Assembly: GCF_028993575.1 (NCBI RefSeq)
Contig: NZ_CP118615.1
Coordinates: forward strand, 6,849,001-6,913,000
Reading direction: 5' to 3'
DNA: 64,000 bases
Source of the DNA: Micromonospora cathayae
Lineage (GTDB): Bacteria; Actinomycetota; Actinomycetes; Mycobacteriales; Micromonosporaceae
Below, one piece after another: positions 15,969 through 25,330 of this stretch. Numbering within the stretch: position 1 is the stretch's first letter; each line of letters opens with the position of its first letter. The notes below the pieces were generated by a model. The model saw only the letters and a list, made by a program, of their open reading frames with translations. It was not told where the DNA came from and did not search any database. A program made the translations under genes and the position numbers.

Positions 15969-17108
15969 ATGAAGGCGAGTTTCCGGCTCGGCCGGATCGC
16001 CGGCGTACCCGTCGGCGTCAACTGGAGTGTCCTGGTCATCTTCGCGCTGATCGCCTGGGCGCTCGCCGCCCGCCAGTTCCCGCGCGCCTACCCCGGCGAG
16101 CCCACCTGGGCGTACGTGGTCTCCGGGCTGGCCGCCGCGGTGGTGTTCTTCGGCGGTCTGCTCGCCCACGAGGTCGCCCACGCGGTGGTGGCGAAACGCA
16201 ACGGGCTGGGCGTCGAGGGGATCACCCTGTGGCTGTTCGGTGGGGTGTCCGAGCTGCGCGGCGACGCCCCGAACCCGGGCGCCGAACTGCGCATCGCCGG
16301 GATCGGCCCGCTGGTCAGCCTGATCGTCGCGGTGTTCTTCGGTGGCGTCGCGGCGGTGCTCGCCCTGGCCGGCGTACGCGGGCTGCCGGTGGGCGCGCTG
16401 TCCTGGCTGGCCGGGATCAACCTGCTGCTCGCCGTGTTCAACGTGCTGCCGGCCGCCCCGCTCGACGGCGGTCGGCTGCTACGCGCGGCGGTGTGGAAGG
16501 CCACCGGCGACCGGACCCGCGCCTCGGTGGTGGCGGCCCGCGCCGGCTGGGTGCTCGGGGTGATCCTGATCGGGCTGGGCCTGTGGCAGTTCCTCCTCGG
16601 GGCCGGCATCGGCGGACTCTGGCTGGTGCTGATCGGCTGGTTCCTGATCGGGGCGGCCAGCATGGAGGAACGGCAGGCCCGGGTGGGTTCCGCGCTGCGC
16701 GGGGTACGCGTCGCGGACGTGATGACGGCCCAGCCGCAGACCGCCTCGGCGGAGCTGACCGTCGGCGACTTCGTCGACAACTACCTCTTCGCGTACCGGC
16801 ACTCCGCGCTGCCGCTGACCGAGGACGGTCGGCCGATCGGCCTGGTCACCCTGGACCGGGTCCGGCACGTGCCGGCCGACCGGCGGGCCGGCACCACCCT
16901 CGCCGAGGTGGCCTGCCGGGCCGACGAGCTGGTGCTGGCCCGGCCGGAGGAGCAGCTGACCGATCTGCTCCCCCGGCTCAGCGCGTGCGCGGACGGCCGG
17001 GCGCTGGTGGTGACCGACGGACGCCTGGTCGGGATCGTCTCGCCCAGCGACATCAGCCGGGCCGTGCAGCGCAGCGCCATGCGCGACCAGCTCACCGCCG
17101 GGCGCTGA
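15969..17108 (+). CDS. site-2 protease (M50) with two CBS domains
   Basis: A 379-residue intramembrane metalloprotease. The zinc site is HEVAH (H67, E68, H71) in the second or third membrane helix, with the third ligand D166 in NVLPAAPLDGGR. About six hydrophobic helices span residues 18-220. Two CBS motifs follow at about 245-370 (VADVMTAQPQT and GRLVGIVSPSDISR), a layout seen in bacterial S2P group III proteins where CBS domains bind nucleotides and gate activity. Substrates are usually anti-sigma factors or other membrane proteins; none is adjacent. There is no clear ribosome site before ATG 15969. The 3' end overlaps the convergent DUF2306-type gene by 17 bp. Confidence 0.9.
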   Translation: MKASFRLGRIAGVPVGVNWSVLVIFALIAWALAARQFPRAYPGEPTWAYVVSGLAAAVVFFGGLLAHEVAHAVVAKRNGLGVEGITLWLFGGVSELRGDAPNPGAELRIAGIGPLVSLIVAVFFGGVAAVLALAGVRGLPVGALSWLAGINLLLAVFNVLPAAPLDGGRLLRAAVWKATGDRTRASVVAARAGWVLGVILIGLGLWQFLLGAGIGGLWLVLIGWFLIGAASMEERQARVGSALRGVRVADVMTAQPQTASAELTVGDFVDNYLFAYRHSALPLTEDGRPIGLVTLDRVRHVPADRRAGTTLAEVACRADELVLARPEEQLTDLLPRLSACADGRALVVTDGRLVGIVSPSDISRAVQRSAMRDQLTAGR

Positions 17109-17841
17109 CCGGCCGGCGGGGCGTCCGGTCCAGCCACCACTGGGCGGCCAGCAACGGCAGCGTCCAGCCCAGCCAGGTGCCGGCCCCGGCGATCGTCCAG
17201 GTCAGCAGCTTCTCGTCGCCGTGGAACGTGGTCTCCAGCTGCGGAGAGAGCAGCAGGAACAACGCCACGCCCCAGATCCGGTTGGTGATGATCGACAGGG
17301 TCAGAACGAAGCTGCGGACCATCCACCGCCGGTGTTCGGCGTACCGGCGCTGCCGGGCCCGCCGCCAGCCGGTCACCGTGCAGGCCAGCCAGAGCGTCGC
17401 CATCACCAGATTGCTGGCCCGCGCCACCGGCCCGAACGGGGTGACCGCGCCGAGGTACAACCCGGCCAGCCCGGCCGGGAGCACACCGGCGAACACGTAC
17501 AGCCGGCCGGCCCGGCGGTGGACGGCCGGGTAGCGCCGCCGGAACCACGGCCACACCTGCAACCAGCAGGTCAGGATCGCCACCGAGGCGAACAACACGT
17601 GCGCGACCAGCAGCGGATGGTAGAGCACCGCCCCGTCCGGGGGCTCGATCCGGGACCGGGCCGGGTCGAGGGTCAGGTAGGGCGGCACGGAGAACCCCAC
17701 GAACAGCACCACCAGCGCCGCCAGCGGCACCACCCACGGCCGACGCCACCAGCGTCGGGGCGGCTCCGCACCGGCCCGGCGGTCCGGTGTCGGCGGGCCG
17801 GGCACGGTCGGTGGGCGGTCGGGCGTACGGACGTCGGTCAC
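17092..17841 (-). CDS. DUF2306-like multi-pass membrane protein
   Basis: A 249-residue protein with a Pro-rich cytoplasmic N-terminus (about 35 residues) and about seven hydrophobic helices. His and Arg residues in HVLFASVAILTCWLQVWPWF, VHRRAGRLYVFAGVLPAG and EHRRWMVRSFVLTLSIITNR are the hallmarks of the DUF2306/DUF420-like membrane family. That family is thought to be redox or haem related, but no activity is established to my knowledge. The start is GTG with GGGAG about 7 nt upstream. It converges on and overlaps the site-2 protease gene. Confidence 0.75.
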   Translation of the reverse strand: MTDVRTPDRPPTVPGPPTPDRRAGAEPPRRWWRRPWVVPLAALVVLFVGFSVPPYLTLDPARSRIEPPDGAVLYHPLLVAHVLFASVAILTCWLQVWPWFRRRYPAVHRRAGRLYVFAGVLPAGLAGLYLGAVTPFGPVARASNLVMATLWLACTVTGWRRARQRRYAEHRRWMVRSFVLTLSIITNRIWGVALFLLLSPQLETTFHGDEKLLTWTIAGAGTWLGWTLPLLAAQWWLDRTPRRPVSARR

Positions 17842-17900
17842 GTCTCTGCTCCCTCGTCGGTGGAACGGATCTCCTGCCGACGAGGTTCACCCAGTCCGCT

Positions 17901-17972
17901 GACCGGCCCCGCACCGTCGGCTGACCGGTCCCCGCATCCCACGTTGACCGGACCGCACCGTCGGTTGACCGC
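17901..17972. repeat. three imperfect ~22-bp tandem repeats (GACCGG...)
   Basis: Units beginning GACCGG at 17901, 17923 and 17946 repeat with 21-23 bp period in the 139-bp gap between the membrane protein start and the AfsR-like gene stop. Their meaning is unknown. Confidence 0.6.
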
Positions 17973-17980
17973 CGGCGCGG

Positions 17981-20900
17981 TCAGTGCTCGAGCAGGTCGC
18001 GTAGCCGGACCCGCGCCTCCTCGTGGCCGAGCCGTCCACCTGCGGCGTACGCGGCGGCGTAGCCGGCCGCGCCGAGGACCGCCCGCGCGCCGTCGACCAC
18101 CGCCGTCACCTCCCGGTCGGCGGTCACCGGGCCACCGCGCAGCCGGGCGGTGAGCCCCAGCAACCAGGCCGCCCGCTCCGCCGCGCCGTCGTACAGCATC
18201 ACCCCGGCCAGGCCCTCGGTCGCCTCCGCGAGGTCCAACCAGTTGCGCTGGTCCAGGGCGATCTCGACGGCCTGCCGGTGGTACCCCCGGGCGGCGACCG
18301 GATCCCCCTCGGCCTGCGCGGTCCGTCCCAGACCGGTGAGCACCGTGATCCGGGTGCCGAGATCGGCCCAGCCGGCCGGTGTCCGGGCCAACGCCTCGGT
18401 CTGGTGCCGCCGTGCCCCGGCCAGGTCACCGGTACGCCGGGCCACTTCGCCGAGGCCCCAGGCGACCCGGGCCAGCGCGGTCGACAGTCCGCCCCGGCGG
18501 GCCAGCTCGGCCGCCCGGTCGAACTCGGCGCGGGCCGCGTCGGCGTCACCGAGCCGCAGCAGCCGTTCGGCCCGCCGGCAGCGCAGCTCCACCACCTCCT
18601 CGTCCGCGCCGAGTTGCCGCACCAGGTCGAGGGCCTCGTCCCGCAGGTCGAGGCTCTCCCGGTCCCGGCCCCGGCAGGCGGCCACGGTGGCCAACCCGTC
18701 CAGCGCCTGCGAGGTGCCCCACCGGTCCCCCACCGACCGGAAGCCGGCCGACGCCTGCCGCAGCGGCACCTCGGCCGCGCCGAGGTCACCCCGGAACATC
18801 GCCAGCAGTCCGACGCCGAGGTGGCTCAGCGCCCGCGACCACGGGTCCGGGCCGATCAGCGTCAGCCGCTGTCCCAGTCCGTCCCGGGGTGGACCGGCGA
18901 CCTGTGCCCACAGGACGGGCAGGAACGGCTGTCGGGGCGGCCCGTCCAGCGAGTCCACCAGCGCGGTCGTCCGGGCCAGGTGGTCGGCATGGTCGTCGAC
19001 CTGCCCGCCGGACACCGCGTGCACCGCGCAGAGCACGTACTCCTCGACCAGTCCGTCCGGTGGCGCGGGGCCGACCGCCCGGAGCAGGTCGGCGGCGAGT
19101 GGGGCCACCTCACCCCGCAGGCCGCGCAGGTACCAGTAGCCGGTGAGCGCACCGACCAGCCGCAACGCCAGCCGTGGGTCGGCGTCCACCGCCCACCGCA
19201 GCGCGGCGTGCAGGTTGCGGTGCTCGGCCCGGAGGCGGTGCAGCAAGTCGACCTGTTCGGCCCGCCGCAGGTACGGGTCGGCCGTGGTGGCGAGCCGCAG
19301 GACGTACTCGGCGTGCGCCCGCCGGAACCGCTGCTCCTCACCGGCCTCGGCGAGCCGTTCCGCGCCGAAGTCACGCACCGTCTCCAACATCCGGTACCGG
19401 CCGGCGGTGTGTTCCAGCAGGGACCGGTCGACCAGCGCGGCCAGCAGGTCGGCGGTGTCGGCCGGACGGTCCGGCCCGGGGTCCGGGACGTCGGGAACCG
19501 CGCAGACCTGGTCGGCGGCGGCACCGGTGGCCCCGCCGACGAACACGGTCAGCCGGCGCAGCAGCCGCCGTTCGGCCTCGTCGAGCAGATCCCAGCTCCA
19601 CCGCACCACCGCGTACAGGGTGCGGTGGCGGGGCGCGGCGGTCCGGTCGCCCCGCGACAGCAGCCGGAAACGGTCGTCGAGCCGGGCGGCGATCTCGTCC
19701 AGTGGCAGCGCCCGGACCCGGACCGCCGCCAGCTCGATGGCCAGGGGCAGGCCGTCCAGGGCGGCACAGATCCGCCGTACCGGCTCGACGGTGCCGGCGT
19801 CGAGCGTGAAGTCCGGACGTACCGCGGTGGCCCGGTCGGCGAAGAGCCGGACCGCCGGGGCGGTGACGGCGGTCTCCGGCGGTTCCTGGGCGGCCGGAAC
19901 CGGCAGCGGGGGCAGCGGGCAGAGCAGTTCCCCGGTGATGCCGAGCGGTTCCCGACCGGTCGCCAGGACGCGGAGCCCGGGACAGTCCGCCAGCAGCCGG
20001 CGGACGATCGGGGCGGCGTCGGCGACCACGTGCTCGCAGTTGTCCAGCACCAGCAGGACCGGTCGGGCCGCCAGCGCGCCGACCAGCCGCTGCACCGTAC
20101 GGTCCGGTGCGGTGAACGGTCCGGACCGGCCGCCCGGCGTACCGTCGAGGGCAGTGGACGGTCCGCCGGTCGTCGCCTGGTCCGGGGCGGTGAAGCCGCC
20201 GGTGAACACGGTGAGGGTGGTCTCCCGCAGGCCGAGCGCGTCGAGCAGGGCCGGAGCCACCCCGGCCCCGGGTGGCAGCGGAGCGAGGTCGGCGAAGCAC
20301 ACCTCGTCGGGCCGCCGGCCGGCCACCTCGACCGCGAGGCGGGTCTTGCCCACCCCACCCGGCCCGGTGACCGTGACCAGTCGTCCGGCGTCGAGCAGGC
20401 CCGCCACCCGGGCCAGTTCCGCGTCCCGCCCGACGAAGCTGCTCACCTGCGCCGGCAGCCGACCGGCCACCCCGGAACCGGACAGCGGCGCTAACGGCGG
20501 CCCGGACGGCGGCGCAGACGCCGGGTCGGACGGCAGCGCAGACGCCGGCCCGGAGGGCAGCGCAGCGGGTGCATCGGGCGGCGGGTCGGACGGCGGTGCT
20601 GGGGCGACCGGCCGGGCGGTGGGCGGGTAGGGCCGACCGGGAACGGTGCCGGCCACCGGATCGCCGCGCAGCACCGCGAGATGCAGGGCAGCCAGCTCGG
20701 CCGAGGGCTCGGCCCCGAGCTCGTCGGCCAGGGCGCGGCGCAGGTCGGCGTAGACCGCCAGCGCCTCGGCGGACCGGCCGGTGGCGTACAGGGCCCGCAT
20801 CAGCAGTCCGTGCGGGCGTTCCCGCAGCGGGTGCGCGGCGGTCACCGCACGCAGCCCGGCGATCGGCGCGTCCGGATCACCGGCGGCCAGGGCCGCCGCG

Positions 20901-21421
20901 GCATGCTCCTCGACCACCGACAGCCGCAGCTCGACCAGCCGGGTCACCTGCGCCGCCGCGAACGGTACGTCGGTCACGTCGGCGAGGGGGTCGCCCCGCC
21001 AGAGGGCCAGGGCCGCGCCGAGGAGGTCCACCGCCCGGTCCGGTCGGCCGGCGGCCGACGCCCGCCCGCCGTCGCGACGCAGCCGGGCGGCCCGGTGCAC
21101 GTCGACCGTCTCCGGGTCGACGGCCAGCCGGTACCCGGCCGGGTCGGCCAGCACCGGCACGCCGACCGGCCGCAGGGCCCGGCGCAGCCGGGACACCTGG
21201 GACTGCAACGCGTTCGCCGCGCCGGCCGGGGGCCGCCCGCCGTGCAGCCCGTCGATCAGCCGGTCGGTGCCGACCATCCGGCCCGCGTCCAGCAGCAGCA
21301 ACGCGAGCAGGGCCCGCAACTGGCGTCCGCCCAGCGGCAGCGCCGTCCCGTCGGCGGTACGCGCCTCGACCGGGCCCAGGATGCCGAAGAACACGGGCCG
21401 ATTCTCGCCTACCGTGCCCAC
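17981..21421 (-). CDS. AfsR/SARP-like regulator (BTAD, NB-ARC ATPase, TPR)
   Basis: A 1146-residue transcriptional activator. Residues 10-100 form the winged OmpR-like DNA-binding domain (FFGILGPVEARTADG, SRLRRAL), and 105-250 the bacterial transcriptional activator domain. A Pro/Ala/Ser linker (about 258-315) follows, then an NB-ARC ATPase with Walker A GPGGVGKT (353-360) and Walker B VLLVLDNCEH. The C-terminal half is TPR-like helical repeats. Such proteins regulate secondary metabolism and development. GTG 21421 lacks a ribosome site; GTG at 21394 (MFFGILG) matches the usual family start better. The nearest candidate targets are the alditol oxidase and the biosynthetic operon further right, but no binding repeat was identified. 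Confidence 0.9.
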   Translation of the reverse strand: MGTVGENRPVFFGILGPVEARTADGTALPLGGRQLRALLALLLLDAGRMVGTDRLIDGLHGGRPPAGAANALQSQVSRLRRALRPVGVPVLADPAGYRLAVDPETVDVHRAARLRRDGGRASAAGRPDRAVDLLGAALALWRGDPLADVTDVPFAAAQVTRLVELRLSVVEEHAAAALAAGDPDAPIAGLRAVTAAHPLRERPHGLLMRALYATGRSAEALAVYADLRRALADELGAEPSAELAALHLAVLRGDPVAGTVPGRPYPPTARPVAPAPPSDPPPDAPAALPSGPASALPSDPASAPPSGPPLAPLSGSGVAGRLPAQVSSFVGRDAELARVAGLLDAGRLVTVTGPGGVGKTRLAVEVAGRRPDEVCFADLAPLPPGAGVAPALLDALGLRETTLTVFTGGFTAPDQATTGGPSTALDGTPGGRSGPFTAPDRTVQRLVGALAARPVLLVLDNCEHVVADAAPIVRRLLADCPGLRVLATGREPLGITGELLCPLPPLPVPAAQEPPETAVTAPAVRLFADRATAVRPDFTLDAGTVEPVRRICAALDGLPLAIELAAVRVRALPLDEIAARLDDRFRLLSRGDRTAAPRHRTLYAVVRWSWDLLDEAERRLLRRLTVFVGGATGAAADQVCAVPDVPDPGPDRPADTADLLAALVDRSLLEHTAGRYRMLETVRDFGAERLAEAGEEQRFRRAHAEYVLRLATTADPYLRRAEQVDLLHRLRAEHRNLHAALRWAVDADPRLALRLVGALTGYWYLRGLRGEVAPLAADLLRAVGPAPPDGLVEEYVLCAVHAVSGGQVDDHADHLARTTALVDSLDGPPRQPFLPVLWAQVAGPPRDGLGQRLTLIGPDPWSRALSHLGVGLLAMFRGDLGAAEVPLRQASAGFRSVGDRWGTSQALDGLATVAACRGRDRESLDLRDEALDLVRQLGADEEVVELRCRRAERLLRLGDADAARAEFDRAAELARRGGLSTALARVAWGLGEVARRTGDLAGARRHQTEALARTPAGWADLGTRITVLTGLGRTAQAEGDPVAARGYHRQAVEIALDQRNWLDLAEATEGLAGVMLYDGAAERAAWLLGLTARLRGGPVTADREVTAVVDGARAVLGAAGYAAAYAAGGRLGHEEARVRLRDLLEH

Positions 21422-21464
21422 GTCGGCGGTCCACCGTGGACCGGTCGGCTCGACGGGGGCCGGC

Positions 21465-22715
21465 TCAGCGGGGCAGGTAGCGGTCCAGCAGCTCGTTGCG
21501 GAACTTCCCGGCCGGGTCGGTCGCGGTGGCCAGCGCGACCGCGTCGGCGTACCGGGGGTAGCGGGCCGCCACCGTCTCCGGTGGCACGCCGAAGACCTTT
21601 CCCCAGTGCGGGCGCGGATCGAACGGGGCCAGCCGGTCCTCCACGGCGGCCACCACCGGGGCGACCGCCGCCGCGTCGGCGATCCAGGTGAAGTGGATCG
21701 ACAGGGTGTCCCGCTCGTACTGCGGACTCAGCCAGAGCCGGTCGGCGGCGACGGTCCGCAGTTCGCAGATCTGGAGCACCGGGGCGATCCGGCCGGCCAG
21801 CGCGTCCAGCGCGGCCAGCGCCGCACCCCCGGCCGGGCGTGGCACGTGGTACTCGGACTGCAACTCGGCCCCGCTGCTCGGGGTGAAGCCGAGCCGGAAG
21901 TGCGGCAGCCGTTCGTGCCACGGGCCGGGCACCCCGAGCTGGGCGGTGCAGACGTCACCGGGCTGGCCGGGCACCGGATGCTGGGCGGTGTCGGCGGCGG
22001 TGGTGCCGAGCCAACCGGGTGGCGGCGGGGCCTCGTCGGCCCGCTGTTTGCGCCACACCTGGTTGATCCGCGGCCCCCGCCAGTCGGTGAACAGGCTGAC
22101 GCTGTACGCCGAGTGGAGCGCCTCGTCCACCGCCTCCCGGGGCAGGTCCAGGTGCACGTACTGGCGGACCTCGAAGGTCGGCACCAGGGCCAGGGTGACC
22201 CGGGTGACCACCCCGTACGCGCCGAGCCCGACGACCAGGCCGGGGAAGCGCGGATCGGTGCGGTCGACGGTCACCAGGTCACCGTCGGCGGTGACCAGTT
22301 CCAGGGCGACGACCGAGGTGGCCAGGTTGCCGTTGCCGACGCCGGAGCCGTGGGTGGCGGTGGCGACCGCCCCGGCCACCGAGATGTGCGGCAGCGAGGC
22401 CAGGTTCGGCAGCGCCCACCCCTGCTCGTGCAGCCGGGTCGCCACCTCGCCGTAGCGCAGCCCGGCCGCCACGGTGGCGGTGCGCCGGACCGGGTCGACG
22501 TCGACGGTGGCCGGTAGGCCGTCCACCGCGACCAGGTCACCGGTGGTGTCGGCGATCCGGTTGAAGGAGTGCCGGGTGCCGACCGCCCGGACCCGGTCGC
22601 TGCCGGCGACCAGGGCACGCAGCTCGTCGACCGAGCCCGGCCGGTGCCGGCGGGCCGCCGACCAGGTGACGTTCCCCGCCCAGTTCCGGTCCGGTACGCC
22701 CGGCTCGGCTGCCAT
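21465..22715 (-). CDS. aldO: alditol oxidase (FAD-linked, AldO/VAO family)
   Basis: A 416-residue flavoprotein closely resembling Streptomyces coelicolor AldO, which oxidises xylitol, sorbitol and related alditols at C1 with O2, giving the aldose and H2O2. The FAD is held covalently by the His in GTRHSFNRIA (H49). PHISVAGAVATATHGSGVGNG is the conserved PP-loop region, and FGVPP...HWGKVF and TPSSGAELQSEY match AldO active-site segments as I remember them. GGGGAGAGG precedes the ATG. It is a single gene between the AfsR-like regulator and the luciferase-like oxidoreductase. No signal peptide is present, so the enzyme is cytoplasmic. Confidence 0.9.
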   Translation of the reverse strand: MAAEPGVPDRNWAGNVTWSAARRHRPGSVDELRALVAGSDRVRAVGTRHSFNRIADTTGDLVAVDGLPATVDVDPVRRTATVAAGLRYGEVATRLHEQGWALPNLASLPHISVAGAVATATHGSGVGNGNLATSVVALELVTADGDLVTVDRTDPRFPGLVVGLGAYGVVTRVTLALVPTFEVRQYVHLDLPREAVDEALHSAYSVSLFTDWRGPRINQVWRKQRADEAPPPPGWLGTTAADTAQHPVPGQPGDVCTAQLGVPGPWHERLPHFRLGFTPSSGAELQSEYHVPRPAGGAALAALDALAGRIAPVLQICELRTVAADRLWLSPQYERDTLSIHFTWIADAAAVAPVVAAVEDRLAPFDPRPHWGKVFGVPPETVAARYPRYADAVALATATDPAGKFRNELLDRYLPR

Positions 22716-22782
22716 GACCTCTCCCCTCGGTCTGCCCCCGCTCCGGCCAGCGTGGTCGCCGGGCCGGTTGTCGCGGTGCCGG

Positions 22783-23712
22783 TCAGAGCTGCGGCATGAC
22801 CTCGGCGGCGACCAGCTCGACGTGGTCGAGGTCGGCCAGGTCGAGCACCTGGAGGTAGATCCGCTGGCTGCCCACGGCGGCGTACCGGCCGATCGCGTCG
22901 ACGATCTCGGCGGGCGTGCCGGCGAGCCCGTTCTCGCGCAGCTCGTCGATGTCCCGGCCGATCGCGTCGGCGCGTCGCCGGATCTCGTCCTCGGTCCGCC
23001 CGGCGCACAGCACCAGGGCGTTCGACCAGTGCAGCTCGGCCGGGTCGCGCCCGATCGCGGCGCAGGCGGCCCGGACCCGCTGGAACTGCCGCGCCGACTC
23101 GTCGACGCCGACGAACGGCAGGTTGAACTCGTCGGCGTACCGGGCGGCCAGGCGGGGCGTACGCTTCGGGCCCATCCCGCCGAGCAGCACCGGCGGGCCG
23201 GGGTGCTGCGCCGGCTTCGGCAGGGCCGGCGAGCCGGTCAGGGTGTAGTACTTGCCGGCGAAGTCGAAGGTCCGCCCGGCCGGGGTACGCCACAGGCCGG
23301 TGATCACCTCCAACTGCTCCTCGAGACGGTCGAAGCGTTCGGCGAGCGGCGGGAACGGGATGCCGTACGCCAGGTGCTCCTCCTCGTACCAGCCGGTGCC
23401 GACGCCGAACTCGACCCGGCCGCCGCTCATCGCGTCGACCTGGGCGACGGTGATGGCGAGCGGGCCGGGCAGCCGGAAGGTGGCCGCGGTCATCAGGGTG
23501 CCGAGCCGGATCCGGCTGGTCTCGCGGGCCAGCCCGGCCAGCGTGGTCCAGGCGTCGGTGGGCCCGGGTTCCCCGCTGACCGACCCCATCTTCAGGTAGT
23601 GGTCGGAACGGAAGAACGCACCGTAGCCGGCGTCCTCCGCGCACCGGGCCAGCCTGAGCAGGTCGTCGTAGCTGGCGCCCTGCTGGGGTTCGGTGAAGAT
23701 CCGCAGTTCCAT
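22783..23712 (-). CDS. LLM-class F420-dependent oxidoreductase
   Basis: A 309-residue bacterial luciferase-like TIM-barrel enzyme. Family markers are the N-terminal MELRIFTEPQQ strand, RLGTLMTAATFRLPGPLA, the GWYEEEHLAYGIPFPP loop and PVLLGGMGPKRTPRLAARYADEFN, which form the F420/FMN pocket. The MELRIF start is chosen because the upstream in-frame residues are not family-like. In actinomycetes such genes usually encode F420-dependent dehydrogenases or reductases of unknown substrate. It is on the same strand as the biosynthetic operon that ends about 100 bp upstream, so read-through is possible, but membership in that pathway is not shown. Confidence 0.85.
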   Translation of the reverse strand: MELRIFTEPQQGASYDDLLRLARCAEDAGYGAFFRSDHYLKMGSVSGEPGPTDAWTTLAGLARETSRIRLGTLMTAATFRLPGPLAITVAQVDAMSGGRVEFGVGTGWYEEEHLAYGIPFPPLAERFDRLEEQLEVITGLWRTPAGRTFDFAGKYYTLTGSPALPKPAQHPGPPVLLGGMGPKRTPRLAARYADEFNLPFVGVDESARQFQRVRAACAAIGRDPAELHWSNALVLCAGRTEDEIRRRADAIGRDIDELRENGLAGTPAEIVDAIGRYAAVGSQRIYLQVLDLADLDHVELVAAEVMPQL

Positions 23713-23812
23713 GCCGTCGAGCATAGGCCGTGCCGGGCGGGGACCGCGGTCGACGCGTGGTGCCCCGCCCGGCACCCGGCCAGGCCAGCCGCCGGCCGGT
23801 GCCGGTCAGCCG

Positions 23813-24706
23813 TCAGCCGGGCTTGACGGCGGTGTAGACGCCGTAGTGCATGACGTCCCTGTCGTACGCCTGCTTCATCAGCGGGACGGAGTTGAGGAAC
23901 CGGAAGATGTCCGCGCCCTTGGCCCGGACCAGCTTCCACACGTACGACGGGTCGCGCATCAGCGGCTTGACGATGTCCGCCGACAGCGCCCAGGTGGCCT
24001 TGACGTTGTCGGTCCAGTCGGCGGTACGCACGTCGGTGTAGCCGAGTTCGCCGCAGAGCTTGGCGTAGTGGTCCAGCGGCAGCACGTGCGAGATGGCGAA
24101 GTCCCGGTAGAGCCGGCGCAGCAGCTTGACCTCCTTCGGGTCGAGCTGGTCGTCCCGGCTGGTCCAGGTGGCGACGACGAGCCGGCCGCCCGGCTTGAGG
24201 ATGCGCAGGTTCTCCGCGAGGTACGCCCGCTTGTCCGGCATCAGCTCGCAGCTCTCCATCGACCAGACCACGTCGAAGGTGTCGTCGGGGTAGTCGGTGT
24301 GCATGGCGTCCAGCACCCGGAACGAGGTGCGGTCGCCGACGCCGGCCTCGGCGGCCTTCTCGGTGGCCCGTTTCACCTGCTCGTGGCTGAGGGTGATGCC
24401 CTCGACGGTGCAGTCCAGGTCGGCGGCGAGCATCACCGCGGACGCGCCGATGCCGCAGCCCGAGTCGAGCACCTTCGCGCCGCGCGGGATGCCGCCGAAG
24501 CGGGTGAGTTCCTGGGTGGTGCGCCGCTGCGCCACGTCCCGGGACACGTTCGGGGCGTCCAGGTCCCAGTACCCGTGGTGGATGTGTTCGCCCCACAGGT
24601 CCTCGTACAGGTCGACGAGCTTGTCGTAGTGGTCGCGCACCGCCCGGTGCAGGTCCTCGATCGAGCCCTCCTGGCTCAGGCCGGTGTCGGTGGTCTGGGT
24701 GCTCAC
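23813..24706 (-). CDS. SAM-dependent methyltransferase (tocopherol/sterol C-methyltransferase-like)
   Basis: A 297-residue class I methyltransferase with SAM motif VLDSGCGIGAS (79-89) and the post-I acidic region VEGITLSHEQVKRA. The upstream HYDKLVDLYEDLWGEHIHHGYWD segment and MESCELMPDKRAYLAE recall gamma-tocopherol, sterol-24-C and RebM-type enzymes that methylate lipidic or aromatic acceptors. It is the last gene of the type III PKS operon, 30 nt after the FMN reductase. A C- or O-methylation of the phenolic product is inferred. Confidence 0.85.
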   Translation of the reverse strand: MSTQTTDTGLSQEGSIEDLHRAVRDHYDKLVDLYEDLWGEHIHHGYWDLDAPNVSRDVAQRRTTQELTRFGGIPRGAKVLDSGCGIGASAVMLAADLDCTVEGITLSHEQVKRATEKAAEAGVGDRTSFRVLDAMHTDYPDDTFDVVWSMESCELMPDKRAYLAENLRILKPGGRLVVATWTSRDDQLDPKEVKLLRRLYRDFAISHVLPLDHYAKLCGELGYTDVRTADWTDNVKATWALSADIVKPLMRDPSYVWKLVRAKGADIFRFLNSVPLMKQAYDRDVMHYGVYTAVKPG

Positions 24707-24736
24707 GTGGACGCTCTCCTCGGTTCGGGGTGAAGT

Positions 24737-25330
24737 TCAGACGCTGGGGACCAGGCGGGCGGCGGAGCCCCGGCCGGCGAAGTCGGTGACCTGGCCGACC
24801 AGGATCGTCAGCCGACGCATCAGCCGGGCGTCGGCGCGGATCGCGGCGTCCACGTCCGGCAGGGCGGCCAGTTCGATCGAGTTGACGCCGACCGCCATCG
24901 GGGTGACCCAGCCGCGCAGCGAGGTGACGGTGGTGCGCAGCGCGGCGACGGCGGTGGCCGCGCCGTGTTCGCTCCAGCCCACCGCCACCGACCCGACGAC
25001 CCGGCCGTCGAGGTAGGCGGGCCGGTCACCGGCCAGGTCCTCCAGGTGGTCCAGGGCGTTCTTCAGCAGGCCGGACATCCCGCCGTGGTAGGTGGGGGTG
25101 GCGACGATCAGCCCGTCGGCGCGGCGGACCGCCGCCAGCAGGTCGGCGGCCGGTCCCCGGTGGTGGCCGGCGCCGGGCCGGTACAGCGGCAGGTCCAGTT
25201 CCGCCGCGGTGAGCACCGTGCAGCGGGCGCCACGGGCGGTGGCGAGGTCGGCGCAGGCGCGCAGCACCCGCTCGCTCACCGACCCCGGCCGCAGCGACCC
25301 GCCGAGCAGTGCCAGCTCCACCCCGGTCAC
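24737..25330 (-). CDS. NADPH-dependent FMN reductase
   Basis: A 197-residue flavodoxin-fold protein: GGSLRPGSVSERVLRA is the phosphate/flavin loop, and ATPTYHGGMSGLLKNALDHL is the second flavin-binding signature of the NADPH:FMN reductase (Pfam FMN_red) family. It would supply reduced FMN to a partner oxygenase. The operon contains an acyl-CoA-dehydrogenase-fold flavoenzyme that looks like a group D monooxygenase or desaturase, a plausible partner. Its start overlaps the FAAL stop by 4 bp, so the two are co-translated. Confidence 0.85.
   Translation of the reverse strand: MTGVELALLGGSLRPGSVSERVLRACADLATARGARCTVLTAAELDLPLYRPGAGHHRGPAADLLAAVRRADGLIVATPTYHGGMSGLLKNALDHLEDLAGDRPAYLDGRVVGSVAVGWSEHGAATAVAALRTTVTSLRGWVTPMAVGVNSIELAALPDVDAAIRADARLMRRLTILVGQVTDFAGRGSAARLVPSV

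Noticed and set aside
18023..20494. 823-codon plus-strand open frame opposite the AfsR-like gene
   Set aside because: Low-complexity Arg/Pro/Gly/Gln composition without motifs; the minus strand shows a complete AfsR-like protein with Walker motifs.
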